Assembly: GCF_032484785.1 (NCBI RefSeq) | Contig: NZ_JAUETR010000001.1 | Coordinates: 2,235,501 to 2,299,500 of the forward strand | From: Bradyrhizobium sp. SZCCHNS1050 | GTDB taxonomy: Bacteria; Pseudomonadota; Alphaproteobacteria; Rhizobiales; Xanthobacteraceae | DNA length: 64,000 nt | Direction: 5' to 3' | Shown here: positions 1 through 9,675 of the stretch, one piece after another | Layout: each line of letters opens with the position of its first letter | Numbering within the stretch: the stretch's first letter is position 1 | Program-made: the position numbers and the translations under genes | Notes under the pieces: generated by a model | Database searches by the model: none | What the model saw: only the letters and a program-made list of their open reading frames with translations | What the model was told of the DNA's origin: nothing

Positions 1-47
1 GAACGCCGAAGGCGTTTGTGCGGAGATCATGCTCAAACAAAGGGATG

Positions 48-83
48 GATCATGATGCGATTCCGTGGAATCGCATCATGATC
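48..83. repeat. Perfect palindrome upstream of soxB
   Basis: Two 17-base arms (48-64 and 67-83) are exact reverse complements separated by 2 bases. The core of the left arm reads atcatgatgcgattcc. The element ends 13 bases before the soxB start. The preceding stretch (about 25-45, agatcatgctcaaacaaa) resembles an intergenic sequence I recall recurring in Bradyrhizobium and Rhodopseudomonas. It may be a dispersed repeat or a hairpin controlling translation of soxB. Confidence 0.7.
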
Positions 84-96
84 TAGGACGCGAGCC

Positions 97-1845
97 ATGA
101 TTCGGCGCCGGGACTTTCTGAAGGCATCAGTTGTCGCCACGCTCGCCGCGCCGGCGTTGCTGCGCAGCGCCCGCGCCGCTGACACCGTCAGCCTTTACGA
201 CATCGAGAAGTTCGGCAACGCGCGCATCCTGCACATCACGGACACGCACGCGCAGTTGCGGCCGCTGTTGTTCCGCGAGCCCAGCGTCAATCTCGGCATC
301 GGCGAAATGTGGGGACGGCCGCCGCATCTGGTCGAGCGCGCCTTCCTCGACCGCTACGGCATCCGGCCCGACAGCGCCGAGGCCTATGCGTTCACCTCGT
401 TCGAGTTCGAGAAGTACGCCGTCCGCTTCGGCCGGATGGGTGGATTCGCGCATCTGAAGACCCTGGTCGACAAGCTGCGCGCCGATGCCGGCGACCATCG
501 CTCGGTGCTGCTCGATGGCGGCGACCTCTGGCAGGGCACCGGGCTCGCCAATGCGATGCGCGGCGCCGACATGGTGAGCGCCGCCAACCTGCTCGGCATC
601 GACGCCATGACCGGGCATTGGGAGTTCACCTATGGCGAGGAGGCGCTGCGCACCAACCTCGCCCGCTTCAAGGGCGAATTCCTGGCGCAGAACGTGTTCC
701 TGACGGAGGAGGCGGCGTTCAACGACGCCAAGGCGTTCGATCCCGGCTCCGGCCGCGTGTTCAAGCCGGCCACCATCAAGGAGATCGGCGGCGCCCGCAT
801 TGCCGTGATCGGCCAGGCCTTTCCCTACGTGCCGATCGCGCATCCGCGCCGCTTCACGCCGGACTGGACGTTCGGCATCCGCGAGGAGGAGCTGCAGAAG
901 CTGGTCGATGGCCTCCGCGGCGCCGACAAGGTCGATGCCGTGATCCTGCTGTCGCATAACGGCATGGATGTCGACCTCAAGCTGGCGAGCCGCGTCACCG
1001 GCATCGACGTCATCCTCGGCGGCCATACCCATGACGCGGTTCCGCAGCCGGTCGCGGTCAGCAATTCCAAGGGCGCGACGCTCGTCACCAATGCCGGCTC
1101 CAACGGCAAATTCCTCGCCGTGCTCGATCTCGACGTCGGCAAGGGCCGCGTCGCCGATGTGCGCTACCGGCTGCTGCCCGTCTACTCGGAGCTGCTGAAG
1201 CCGGACCCGGCAATGCAGGCGCTGATCGATCAGACGCAGCAGCCGCAGGTCGCGGCCTGGAGCGAGAAGCTCGCGACGTCCGACCGGCTGCTTTACCGGC
1301 GCGGCAATTTCGAAGGCGCGACCGACGACCTGATCTGCGCGGCGCTGCGCCGCGAGCTCGATGCCGAGATCGCGCTGTCGCCCGGATTCCGCTGGGGCCC
1401 GACCTTGCTCGCGAACCAATCCATCCTGCTCGAGGACGTGCTGGCGCAGACCGCCATCACCTATCCCGAGACCTATGTGCAGCGGATGTCCGGCGCAGAG
1501 ATCAAGGACGTGCTCGAGGACGTCTGCGACAACCTGTTCAACGCCGACCCCTATCTGCAGCAGGGCGGCGACATGGTGCGAACCGGAGGGCTATCCTACC
1601 GCTGCGCGCCCGCCGAGCCGATCGGCCGCCGCATCTCCGATCTCACGCTCGACGATGGCCGGCCGCTGGACGCCCGCAAGAGCTACAAGGTCGCCGGCTG
1701 GGCCTCGATGAACGCGCAGGACGGCAAGCCGGTGTGGGACGTGGTGGCCAACCACCTGCGCAACGGCCAACTGGTGCTGGTCGGAACGAACAAGGTCACG
1801 CTCTCGGGTGTCGACGGCAATCCCGGATTTGCATCGCAATCGTGA
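97..1845 (+). CDS. SoxB, thiosulfohydrolase of the Sox thiosulfate-oxidation system
   Basis: SoxB is a periplasmic dimanganese enzyme that hydrolytically releases sulfate from the thiosulfate adduct carried on SoxYZ. The 582-residue protein has a twin-arginine leader (MIRRRDFLKA, hydrophobic stretch, ARA-AD at about residue 27). Metallophosphatase motifs follow: TDTHAQLRP near residue 48, DGGDLWQGTG near 140, GHWEFTYG (the SoxB form of the family's GNHE box), LLSHNGMD and GGHTHD. A 5'-nucleotidase-type C-terminal domain completes it. The length is usual for SoxB. AGGA stands 9 bases before the ATG. Other sox genes, if present, lie left of the window. The next gene also acts on sulfane sulfur. 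Confidence 0.95.
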   Translation: MIRRRDFLKASVVATLAAPALLRSARAADTVSLYDIEKFGNARILHITDTHAQLRPLLFREPSVNLGIGEMWGRPPHLVERAFLDRYGIRPDSAEAYAFTSFEFEKYAVRFGRMGGFAHLKTLVDKLRADAGDHRSVLLDGGDLWQGTGLANAMRGADMVSAANLLGIDAMTGHWEFTYGEEALRTNLARFKGEFLAQNVFLTEEAAFNDAKAFDPGSGRVFKPATIKEIGGARIAVIGQAFPYVPIAHPRRFTPDWTFGIREEELQKLVDGLRGADKVDAVILLSHNGMDVDLKLASRVTGIDVILGGHTHDAVPQPVAVSNSKGATLVTNAGSNGKFLAVLDLDVGKGRVADVRYRLLPVYSELLKPDPAMQALIDQTQQPQVAAWSEKLATSDRLLYRRGNFEGATDDLICAALRRELDAEIALSPGFRWGPTLLANQSILLEDVLAQTAITYPETYVQRMSGAEIKDVLEDVCDNLFNADPYLQQGGDMVRTGGLSYRCAPAEPIGRRISDLTLDDGRPLDARKSYKVAGWASMNAQDGKPVWDVVANHLRNGQLVLVGTNKVTLSGVDGNPGFASQS

Positions 1846-1950
1846 CAGCGGATTGCGCGATGCAATCCGACCTACCGAGCGTTCGCCGCATTGGTGACAT
1901 CGGGCCGGTCGTGCTAATGCCACGATGATCCAGATCGGAAGGAGGCGCTG

Positions 1951-2988
1951 ATGATCTTCCGCCAATTGTTCGACAGCGTCTCCGGCACCTACAGCTACAT
2001 CCTCGCCAGCCGCAGCGGCGGCGAGGCCGTCATCATCGATCCGGTGCTGGAGAAGGTCGAGCGCTATTGCCAGCTTTTGCGCGAGCTCGATTTGCGCCTG
2101 GTGAAGGCCGTCGACACCCACCTGCATGCGGATCACGTCACCGGCCTCGGCGCTTTGCGCGACCGAACCCATTGCGTCACCATCATGGGCGAGCAGACCA
2201 AGGCCGACGTGGTGGCGATGCGCGTCAGCGAGGGCGACCGGATCGCCATCGAGGGCATCAGCCTGGACGTGATGTACACGCCCGGGCACACTGACGATTC
2301 CTATAGTTTCTCGCTGGGCGACCGCGTCTTCACCGGCGACACGCTGCTGATCCGAGGGACCGGCCGCACCGATTTCCAGAACGGTGATGCGCGGCAGCAG
2401 CACGACTCCATCTTCAACAAGCTGCTGCGGCTGCCCGACGACACGCTGGTCTATCCCGCACACGACTACAAAGGCGACACCGTCTCCACGATCGGCGAGG
2501 AGCGCCGCTACAATCCGCGCCTGCAGGTCAAGTCGGTCGACGACTACGTCGCGCTAATGGCGAATCTGAAGTTGCCGAACCCGAAGATGATGGATGTCGC
2601 GGTGCCCGCCAACATGCGCGTCGGGCTGCATCAGGAGGAGTTGGCGAAGCGGGGCCTGTCGCTGTCGGCACGCGAGGCGATCGAGTGCCTGGGACGCCCC
2701 GACGTGCTGCTGGTCGATTTGCGCGAGGCCGCGGAGCGCGCCAAGCACGGCACGCTGTCCGGCGCACTGCACGCGCCCTATCCTGCGATCGAGGACAATC
2801 TCAAGCCGGGCGGCATGCTGCGCGAGGTCGCCGCCGCCACCGGCCGCCGCATCGTGTTCTTCTGCGCCTATGGCGAGCGCTCGGCGATGGCCGTGCAGAC
2901 GGCGCAGGCGGCGGGGTTGGCGAATACGGCGCATATTGAAGGCGGGTTGGACGCGTGGAAGAAGGCCGGCGGGCCGGTGGTGCCGTAG
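1951..2988 (+). CDS. Persulfide dioxygenase-rhodanese fusion (ETHE1/Blh type)
   Basis: The N-terminal two thirds (about 1-230) is a metallo-beta-lactamase fold with THLHADH (H57, H59, D61, H62), GHTDDSYSF, FTGDTLLIRGTGRTDFQ and PAHDYKGDTVSTIGEE. These are ETHE1-type signatures, and that family oxidises glutathione persulfide to sulfite with one iron. The C-terminal third (about 240-345) is a rhodanese domain with active-site loop CAYGERS (C305), which would transfer sulfane sulfur to or from a thiol carrier. A strong GGAAGGAGG precedes the ATG. It lies 105 bases after soxB on the same strand, which fits a role in handling sulfide or persulfide beside the Sox pathway. Biofilm-linked Blh proteins share this architecture. 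Confidence 0.85.
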   Translation: MIFRQLFDSVSGTYSYILASRSGGEAVIIDPVLEKVERYCQLLRELDLRLVKAVDTHLHADHVTGLGALRDRTHCVTIMGEQTKADVVAMRVSEGDRIAIEGISLDVMYTPGHTDDSYSFSLGDRVFTGDTLLIRGTGRTDFQNGDARQQHDSIFNKLLRLPDDTLVYPAHDYKGDTVSTIGEERRYNPRLQVKSVDDYVALMANLKLPNPKMMDVAVPANMRVGLHQEELAKRGLSLSAREAIECLGRPDVLLVDLREAAERAKHGTLSGALHAPYPAIEDNLKPGGMLREVAAATGRRIVFFCAYGERSAMAVQTAQAAGLANTAHIEGGLDAWKKAGGPVVP

Positions 2989-3007
2989 GAGGTCACGCTC
3001 TCTCGCT

Positions 3008-3158
3008 GTCGTCCTGGGCAAGCCCGTTGACGCGAAGCGTCAGCGGGCGCCGACCCGGCCATACCGCGTGATCTCACTTGAGGCAGGCTGCCCGTTGCAC
3101 GAGTCGCGCAACAAACGTCCGCCGGTGGTTATGGGTCCCTGCGTTCGCAGGGACGACA
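3008..3158. repeat. Dispersed intergenic repeat, copy 1 (family C)
   Basis: This stretch begins gtcgtcctgggcaagccc and ends gcgttcgcagggacgacacc. Blocks such as gcgaagcg, cagcgggcgccgacccgg, ataccgcgtgat and ccggtggttatgg recur in the same order at 53192-53342, and more loosely at 35768-35922. The ends are inverted (gtcgtcc with ggacgac). The gap 2989-3404 contains this element and no credible gene. Confidence 0.7.
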
Positions 3159-3404
3159 CCGGTGTTGGAGCTGCCACCCTACATCTCCGCCCCACGTCAT
3201 CTGGAACGTCATCCGCGGAGGGAAGCCGCCCCTCGGCCGCCGGCCATCCCGCGCAGGTGCCATGCGCGGGCGTTCATGGACAATGAACCGCATTACGATA
3301 GTGTGGCGTTGTGTCGCGCGCGCCCCTGATTTCGGGAGCATCGGCGGTTTGCCGGCAACGCGCCCTCCTTTCCATCGCTGACGCCGGGGGCCAACGGATC
3401 GACC

Positions 3405-4622
3405 ATGGCTGACGTTCTCGCCGCACCGCAACATGCTCCGGTCCGGGCCGCCTCGCCGCTGCGCACATTGGCGCTGATCTCGCTGGCGCACTGGGTCAGC
3501 CATCTGCACATGCTGGTGCTGCCGATGCTGTTTCCCTACCTGAAGGAGAAGCTCGGCGTCGGCTACATCGAGCTCGGCTTTCCGCTCACCGTGTTCGCGG
3601 TCGTCTCGGCCCTGACCCAGGCGCCCGTCGGCTATCTGGTCGACCGCGCCGGTGCCCGCCGCATCCTGCTGATCGGCCTGACGCTCGGTGGCCTGTCGCT
3701 GGCGATGCTCGGCGTCTACCTGAGCTATGCCAGCCTTGTCGTCTCGGCGGTGCTGCTCGGCCTCGCCAACGCGGTCTACCATCCTTCCGACTACGCGCTG
3801 CTGGCCGCACACATGGACGAGAAGCGCATGGGCCGCGCGTTCGGTGTGCATACCTTCGCCGGCTATCTCGGCGGCGCCGTCGCGCCCGCCGTGATGGCGG
3901 CGCTGGTCACCACCGTCGGCGGCTCCGGCGCGCTGATCGCGGCCGGCCTGGTCGGACCGCTCGCCGCGCTGCTGCTGCTCGTCGGCAACGTGCCCGAGGT
4001 GCCGCCGCATCCGCATCACGCCAGCGCCGACGGCAGCAAGGTCAAACAGCCCAGCCTGCTGACGCCGATGCTGATGCTGCTGACCGTGTTCTTCATGCTG
4101 CTCAGCCTGTCCAACGCCGGCATCGCCAGCTTCGGCGTTGTCGCGCTCATGAACGGCTACGGCATCTCGTTCTCGACCGCCAACATCGCACTGACCGCGT
4201 TCCTCGGCGCCAGCGCCGTCGGCGTGCTCGCCGGCGGCCAGCTCGCCGACCGCATCCGCCATCACAACCTGGTCGCGGCCGTCGCCTATGCGATCAACGC
4301 CGTGCTGGTGCTGATGATCACTTTCATCAACCTGCCGACCGTGCTGCTCACGGCGATCATGCTGGTCGCGGGCTTCATGAGCGGCGTGATCGCGCCGTCG
4401 CGCGACATGCTGGTGCGCAACGCCGCCCCTCCGGGTGCCGCCGGCCGCGCCTTCGGCATCGTGTCGACCGGCTTCAACTTCGCCGGCGTGGTCAGCCCGC
4501 TGCTGTTCGGCTGGATCATGGACATGAACGCACCGCGCTGGGTGTTCGGCACCTCCGTCGTGTTCATGCTGCTGACGATCGTGCTCGCGTTCTTCACCGA
4601 GCCGAAGAAGGCCAAGGCGTAG
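3405..4622 (+). CDS. MFS transporter
   Basis: This 405-residue membrane protein has twelve hydrophobic segments in two halves, with the central loop near residues 200-225 (histidine-rich, PPHPHHASADGSK). The loop 2-3 motif of the major facilitator superfamily appears as GYLVDRAGARRILLIG, and again in the second half as GGQLADRIRHHNLV. The HPSDYALL segment in TM4 resembles the fosmidomycin-resistance-like subgroup. The substrate cannot be read from sequence. It stands alone between a repeat and an amidohydrolase gene on the same strand 176 bases downstream, so it may import or export a related compound. The ATG has only a weak ribosome-binding site. Confidence 0.8.
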   Translation: MADVLAAPQHAPVRAASPLRTLALISLAHWVSHLHMLVLPMLFPYLKEKLGVGYIELGFPLTVFAVVSALTQAPVGYLVDRAGARRILLIGLTLGGLSLAMLGVYLSYASLVVSAVLLGLANAVYHPSDYALLAAHMDEKRMGRAFGVHTFAGYLGGAVAPAVMAALVTTVGGSGALIAAGLVGPLAALLLLVGNVPEVPPHPHHASADGSKVKQPSLLTPMLMLLTVFFMLLSLSNAGIASFGVVALMNGYGISFSTANIALTAFLGASAVGVLAGGQLADRIRHHNLVAAVAYAINAVLVLMITFINLPTVLLTAIMLVAGFMSGVIAPSRDMLVRNAAPPGAAGRAFGIVSTGFNFAGVVSPLLFGWIMDMNAPRWVFGTSVVFMLLTIVLAFFTEPKKAKA

Positions 4623-4798
4623 CTGTTAGTCGCAACTATCAAGCTTATCGTCAAAGCGCCCGGACACAGGAGATGAGCGCAGTCCCCATGACTGCGGCGG
4701 TGGCTTCTCTCGCAACGCTGCCCCCACTTCCGGCGTGTTGACATCACCGTTCCCTGGCCGATGATGCGGCCAACAACAACACCCGGGGAAGACACGCC

Positions 4799-6514
4799 AT
4801 GACGCAGCCAGATCTCGTGATCCGCGGCGGAACCATTGCCGATGGCTCGGGCGGCGAACTCTACGAAGCTGATGTGGCGATTGCGGACGGCTGCATCGTC
4901 GAGGTCGGCAAGGTCAACGCATCCGGCCGCGAGGAGATCGACGCACGCGGCAAACTCGTGACACCAGGCTTCGTCGACGTCCACACCCATTACGACGGCC
5001 AGGTGACCTGGAGCCATGACATCTCGCCGTCGTCGCAGAACGGCGTCACCACCGCGATCATGGGCAATTGCGGCGTCGGCTTCGCGCCGTGCCGGCCGGC
5101 CGATCATCAGCGGCTGATCCAGTTGATGGAGGGCGTCGAGGACATCCCCGAACCGGTGCTCGAAGCCGGCATTCCCTGGGAATGGGAGAGCTTTCCGGAT
5201 TACATGGAGTGGCTCGGCAAGCGTGAATTCGATCTCGACATCGGCGCGCAGCTGCCGCATGCAGCGCTGCGCGTCTATGTCATGGGCGAGCGCGGCGCGC
5301 GCCGCGATCCGGCCACCGCCGACGACAACCGCGCCATGGCGGCGCTGGCACGCGATGCGGTCAAGGCCGGCGCGCTCGGCTTCTCGACCTCGCGCACGCT
5401 CAACCATCGGACATCGACCGGTGACTACACGCCGACGCTCAAGGCGGGCGAGGACGAGTTGACGACGATCGCGCAGGCCATGCACGGCGCCGGCCGCAGC
5501 GTGCTGCAATTCGTGCTCGACATCTCCACCATCCACGAAGACCTGCCGATGATGCTGCGCATCGCCGACACGACGAAATGCCCGATCTCGTTCTCGGTGA
5601 CGCAGAACGACCGCGCGCCGCAACGCTGGCGGCAGACGCTGGCCGAAATCAACGCCGCCGCCGCGCGCGGCCTGTCGGTGACGGCGCAGATCGCGGCGCG
5701 CCCGGTTGGGCTGCTGCTTGGGCTGGAGTTGTCGCGCAACCCGCTGCAGACGCATCCGAGCTACCAGGCGATCGCGCATCTGCCGCTGGATGAGCGCGTC
5801 GCGCGGATGCGCGATCCGGCGCTGCGCGCGGCCATCCTAGGCGAGCAGGCCAGCGCGACCGACGACCCGCTGTTCTTCAAGCCGAACTACGACAAGATGT
5901 ATCTGCTCGGCGATCCGCCGGACTATGAGCAGCCGCCGGCGCGGTCACTCGGCGCCCAGGCCCGCGCGCGCGGCTGTCGTCCCGAGGAACTGGCCTATGA
6001 CGCGATGCTCACGGATGGCGGGCGCGGCATGCTCTACGTGCCGTTCCTCAACTATTCCGACGGCAATCTCGATGCCACCTACGAGATGCTGCGCGACCCG
6101 CGCAGCGTGCCCGGCCTCAGCGACGGCGGCGCGCATTGCGGCATCATCTGCGACGCCAGCTTCCCGACCTATCTGCTGACGCACTGGACCCGCGACCGCA
6201 GGCGCGGTGACAAGCTCTCCATTCCGTTCGTCGTCGCCGCGCAGTCGCGCAAGACCGCGCTCTCCGTCGGCCTCGACGATCGCGGCCTGCTCGCGCCAGG
6301 CTACAAGGCCGACGTGAACGTCATCGACTACGACCGGCTGCATCTGCATCCGCCGAAGGTGCACTACGACCTGCCGGTCGGCGGCCGCCGCCTGATGCAG
6401 GAGGTCGACGGCTATGAGGCGACGATCGTATCGGGCGTGGTGACACGCCGGCATGGCGAAGCCACCGGCGCACGGCCCGGGCGGCTGGTGAGGGGTGCGC
6501 GCCAGCTGAGCTGA
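4799..6514 (+). CDS. N-acyl-D-amino-acid deacylase-like amidohydrolase
   Basis: The protein (571 residues) belongs to the metal-dependent amidohydrolase superfamily. It has the N-terminal beta-sandwich ([21 protein letters not shown]), metal ligands in [12 protein letters not shown] (H62, H64), the family stretch [17 protein letters not shown], and a late D(G)GAHCG segment. D-aminoacylases and dihydroorotase-like relatives share this order. The reaction would be hydrolysis of an N-acyl-D-amino acid or related amide in the cytoplasm, but the substrate is inferred only from family. GGGGAAG precedes the ATG. It converges with the next gene, with 4 bases between the stop codons. Confidence 0.8.
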   Translation: MTQPDLVIRGGTIADGSGGELYEADVAIADGCIVEVGKVNASGREEIDARGKLVTPGFVDVHTHYDGQVTWSHDISPSSQNGVTTAIMGNCGVGFAPCRPADHQRLIQLMEGVEDIPEPVLEAGIPWEWESFPDYMEWLGKREFDLDIGAQLPHAALRVYVMGERGARRDPATADDNRAMAALARDAVKAGALGFSTSRTLNHRTSTGDYTPTLKAGEDELTTIAQAMHGAGRSVLQFVLDISTIHEDLPMMLRIADTTKCPISFSVTQNDRAPQRWRQTLAEINAAAARGLSVTAQIAARPVGLLLGLELSRNPLQTHPSYQAIAHLPLDERVARMRDPALRAAILGEQASATDDPLFFKPNYDKMYLLGDPPDYEQPPARSLGAQARARGCRPEELAYDAMLTDGGRGMLYVPFLNYSDGNLDATYEMLRDPRSVPGLSDGGAHCGIICDASFPTYLLTHWTRDRRRGDKLSIPFVVAAQSRKTALSVGLDDRGLLAPGYKADVNVIDYDRLHLHPPKVHYDLPVGGRRLMQEVDGYEATIVSGVVTRRHGEATGARPGRLVRGARQLS

Positions 6515-6518
6515 GACG

Positions 6519-7406
6519 TCAACTGGCCGCGGCGACTGTCTCGGCAAGCCTTGCAAGCTCGGCTTGCGCGGCGGGATGCTCGTTGAACCAGGGTGGCAAC
6601 GAGCGCAGCGCGATCTCGAGTGCCCTGCCGGCCTCGTCTTTGCGGCCGTGCAGGAGATGCCACTCACCGATGTAGAAATAGGCTTCAGCCTGTTCTGGAG
6701 CCGTTGCCGCCGCGTTCAACAGCTGCTGCGCCGTCGAACGCTCCATGAGAAGATCGAACACGGGCCAGGGCCACTGCCCCGCCGCCCAGTACGCCGCGAA
6801 AGAAGCGAGATCTGGCTTGGCGCGCCCCGGCAACCGAGCCAGCGACAGGTAACGAAACAGGGCCGCATAGGGCTCGAACTGGAGCGCGAGCGATCGTTCC
6901 ATGTCAGCTGCCGCGGCTTCGAACCTGCCGCGGCAGAACTGAATATAGCCACGTCCCCGATGCATGACCGGGTCTTTGGGCGCGAGGCCGACTGCTGTCG
7001 TGCTCTGGGCGATCGCGCGATCCAGATCGCCCTTCACATGATGAAGGTACGCGAGCTCGCCATGAGCCGCCGCGAGCCTGGGCTCGAGCGCGAGAGCGCG
7101 CGTCTGGTCGTCAATGGCGCCGTCGAAGTCGCCGAGGAATTTGCGTGACACGCCGCGGGCGCCGTAGGTCTGCGCGTTGGGCTTGAGCTTGAGCGCGAGA
7201 CCAAGATCCTCGATCGAGCTGGCGTAGCTGCCCATGCCCTGGAGCGCCACGCCGCGATTGTGGTAAGCGTAATGGTTGCGCGGATTGAGCTGAACCACCT
7301 TGCTGAAGTGGAAGATGGCGCCCGAGAAGTCCTCGATCGTCAGGCATCGCACGCCGCGCCAGTACTGCAGCATATGAGAGAACAGGCGCATCATGCGGGA
7401 CCTCAC
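6519..7406 (-). CDS. TPR-repeat protein
   Basis: This 295-residue soluble protein is built from tetratricopeptide repeats: about five or six copies of the W/Y-G-A-F-A-P pattern, for example FSGAIFHFSKVVQLNPRN, NRGVALQGMGSYASSIED and YIGEWHLLHGRKDEAGRA. It resembles NlpI-like TPR proteins but has no lipobox or clear signal peptide. TPRs mediate protein-protein contact, and no partner is evident. Only 48 bases separate its start from the stop of the MFS gene upstream on the same strand, so the two may be co-transcribed. Confidence 0.7.
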   Translation of the reverse strand: MRSRMMRLFSHMLQYWRGVRCLTIEDFSGAIFHFSKVVQLNPRNHYAYHNRGVALQGMGSYASSIEDLGLALKLKPNAQTYGARGVSRKFLGDFDGAIDDQTRALALEPRLAAAHGELAYLHHVKGDLDRAIAQSTTAVGLAPKDPVMHRGRGYIQFCRGRFEAAAADMERSLALQFEPYAALFRYLSLARLPGRAKPDLASFAAYWAAGQWPWPVFDLLMERSTAQQLLNAAATAPEQAEAYFYIGEWHLLHGRKDEAGRALEIALRSLPPWFNEHPAAQAELARLAETVAAAS

Positions 7407-7454
7407 GCGGGTGAATGCGAGGCCGCCTCCTGATGACCCCGGGCGGGGGTTGTA

Positions 7455-8759
7455 TCACGCAAATTCCGGCGCCACACCCTGCTGCGCCTGCAGGCGCGCA
7501 CGCTCGCTGTTGGGCCAGAGCAGCGCCAGACCCAGCAGGCCGGAGATCACCATGATGACAGCATTGATGGTGAAGCCGGACATGTAGCCTTCGAGCAGGC
7601 TGCCAGAGGCCTGGATCATCTTGCCCATCACGAGGGGCGCAACGATGCCGGCGAGCGTATAGAGCGCGCCGTAGATCGCCATGGCGGCGCCGCGCTGCGT
7701 GACCGGGGTGAACTCGCCGATCATCGGCGGGCAGACGACGTAGATCGAGCCGCACAATCCTGATCCGACCACGAGCAGCGCGATCTTTGCCGAAGCGGCG
7801 TCGACATGCGGCATCATCGCCATCAGCCCGCCGCCGATCACGAGCGGCGTCGCGCCGACCACGCCACGGGCCATGCGTGTGGAGACGCCACGCGCCATCA
7901 GCGTCTGCGACACAAAGCCCGTGGTCAGCACCACGCACGCGCCGAAGATCCAGGGCAGGATCGAGATGAAGCCGGCCTGCTGCTGCGAGAAGCCGAGGCC
8001 TTTCACCAGGAACGGCGTGAACCAGGTCAGCCCGAGCGACAGCGCCCAATAGGCGCCGAAGGTCGCGGCGACGCAGCCGACGAAGGTCCGCGACGTCAGC
8101 AGTTGCAGATAGGGAACGCGCCGCTCGCGCAAGCCGGCGAGCTCGACCTCCGCCAGCGGCCCTTCCTTGCCCAGCCACAGCCACGCCACGCTCCACATCA
8201 GCCCGACCACGCCGAGTGCGCCGAAGGCATAGTGCCAGCCGTGATTCACGATGATCCAGTTCAGCGCGGGCACGGCGAGGATGACGCCGAAGGCGGATCC
8301 CTGTGACAGGATCGCGGTCGGCATCGCCCGCTTCTCATCGGGGAACCATTTGTAGACCGCGTGAACGGCGACGGACGCCGCGGGACCTTCGCCGGCGCCG
8401 AGAATGATGCGGCAGATCAGCAGCGTGGTGAAGCCGACGGTGCCCACCATCGGGAATTGCGCGAGCGCCCAGATCAGCGCCAGCACCAGCAGCACCCAGC
8501 GCGTCGGCACCTTGTTGACGACGAAGCCGACGACGATCGCCGAGATCGAGAACAGGAAGAAGAAGGATGATCCAAGCAGGCCGAACTGCTCGGCGTTCAG
8601 ATTGAGCTCGGTCATGATCGGCACGCCGGCGAGCCCGACCACGATCTTGTCGGCGAAGTTCACCAGCATGAACAGGAACAGCAGGAAGGTGATCTTCCAG
8701 GCGCCTTTCGGCGTCGCGCTTGCGCGGGATGTGCCCTTCAGCGTCGTTGGCGCGGCCAT
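7455..8759 (-). CDS. MFS transporter, anion:cation symporter (ACS) type
   Basis: The protein (434 residues from this start) has twelve hydrophobic segments. Its features recall organic-anion symporters of the MFS (hexuronate, phthalate, glucarate relatives): NFADKIVVGLAGVPIM in TM1, GFVVNKVPTRWVLL at loop 2-3, and RIILGAGEGPAASVAVHAVYKWFPDEKRA in TM4-loop 4. Substrate unknown; an organic acid is most likely. The ATG at 8759 has GGGGAAGGACC just upstream. An in-frame ATG at 8780, also with a purine-rich leader, is possible. Either start gives the same membrane domain. Confidence 0.8.
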   Translation of the reverse strand: MAAPTTLKGTSRASATPKGAWKITFLLFLFMLVNFADKIVVGLAGVPIMTELNLNAEQFGLLGSSFFFLFSISAIVVGFVVNKVPTRWVLLVLALIWALAQFPMVGTVGFTTLLICRIILGAGEGPAASVAVHAVYKWFPDEKRAMPTAILSQGSAFGVILAVPALNWIIVNHGWHYAFGALGVVGLMWSVAWLWLGKEGPLAEVELAGLRERRVPYLQLLTSRTFVGCVAATFGAYWALSLGLTWFTPFLVKGLGFSQQQAGFISILPWIFGACVVLTTGFVSQTLMARGVSTRMARGVVGATPLVIGGGLMAMMPHVDAASAKIALLVVGSGLCGSIYVVCPPMIGEFTPVTQRGAAMAIYGALYTLAGIVAPLVMGKMIQASGSLLEGYMSGFTINAVIMVISGLLGLALLWPNSERARLQAQQGVAPEFA

Positions 8760-9015
8760 GGTCCTTCCCCATTCTGTCATGATCCGCCCCTGTCGTCCGG
8801 GCGTTTTGACGATGCTACCCACGAAGCGGCTTCGCAGGCAACCGGCTGGCGCGCTAAGTTATTGCTGCAACGCGGGAATCCGCCCTCTTGGGCTGCATCG
8901 CGATACCCTCGCAACCTGATTGCGCGCGGCCGGCATCACATCAGGGGCGTCATGAAGAACGAGCGCGTGATGTTCGCGCTGGCCCTTGTTATGTTGTGAC
9001 GCAACAACCCCGATC

Positions 9016-9675
9016 ATGCTCGTGCTCAGCGTCCGTCATCTCACCAAGTCCTATCGATCCGGCGGCGAGCCGATCCACGTCCTGCGTGGCGTCGACCTCG
9101 ACGTCTCCTCCGGCGAGCGCGTCGCGCTGACCGGCGAATCCGGCTCCGGCAAGAGCACGCTGCTGCATCTCATCGCCGGGCTCGATGCCGCCGACAGCGG
9201 CGACATCCTGCTCGACGGCGTTTCGGTCGGGGCGCTCGACGATTCGGCACGCGCGGCGGTCCGGCGCGAGCGGCTCGGCCTCGTGTTCCAGCAGTTCAAT
9301 CTGGTGCCGAGCCTGTCGGTTCAGGACAATCTCAGTTTCCAGGCGCGGCTGGCCGGTCGGCACGATCCGGCGTGGCACGCCGAGCTTGTCGAGCGGCTCG
9401 GGCTGAAGTCGCTGCTCAAGCGCTATCCGGAGCAACTGTCGGGCGGACAGCAGCAGCGCGTCGCGATCGGCCGCGCGCTGGCGGTCAAGCCGGCCCTGCT
9501 GCTCGCGGACGAGCCGACCGGCAATCTCGACGAGGACACCGCCGACGAGGTGATGGCGCTGACGCGCGACCTCGTCGCGCGCACCGGCTGCGGCTTCCTG
9601 ATGGTGACGCACAGCGCGCGGCTCGCGGCGATGCTCGACCGCCGCGTCCACCTGCATGGCGGGCGCATCGCATGA
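9016..9675 (+). CDS. ABC transporter ATPase (LolD/MacB type)
   Basis: This 219-residue ATP-binding subunit has Walker A GESGSGKST, Q-loop VFQQFNLVPSLS, signature LSGGQQQRVAIGRAL, Walker B LLLADEPTGNLD and switch His in MVTHS. GNLD after Walker B is typical of the LolD/FtsE/MacB group, whose permeases do mechanotransmission or lipoprotein extraction rather than classic import. It overlaps the permease gene by ATGA at 9672-9675, so the two are translationally coupled. An upstream in-frame start (8986) exists, but the conserved family N-terminus begins here. Confidence 0.9.
   Translation: MLVLSVRHLTKSYRSGGEPIHVLRGVDLDVSSGERVALTGESGSGKSTLLHLIAGLDAADSGDILLDGVSVGALDDSARAAVRRERLGLVFQQFNLVPSLSVQDNLSFQARLAGRHDPAWHAELVERLGLKSLLKRYPEQLSGGQQQRVAIGRALAVKPALLLADEPTGNLDEDTADEVMALTRDLVARTGCGFLMVTHSARLAAMLDRRVHLHGGRIA

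Noticed and set aside
127..1419. 430-codon open frame opposite soxB
   Set aside because: Arg/Ala-rich antisense shadow of a well-supported gene, caused by high GC third positions.
8980..9015. gttg/caac dyad near 8994-9008 as an operator for the ABC operon
   Set aside because: Arms are only 4-5 bases, and such short dyads are expected by chance.
9372..9671. N-terminal extension of the FtsX-type permease
   Set aside because: It lies inside the ATPase gene in another frame; the ATGA overlap at 9672 gives the true start.
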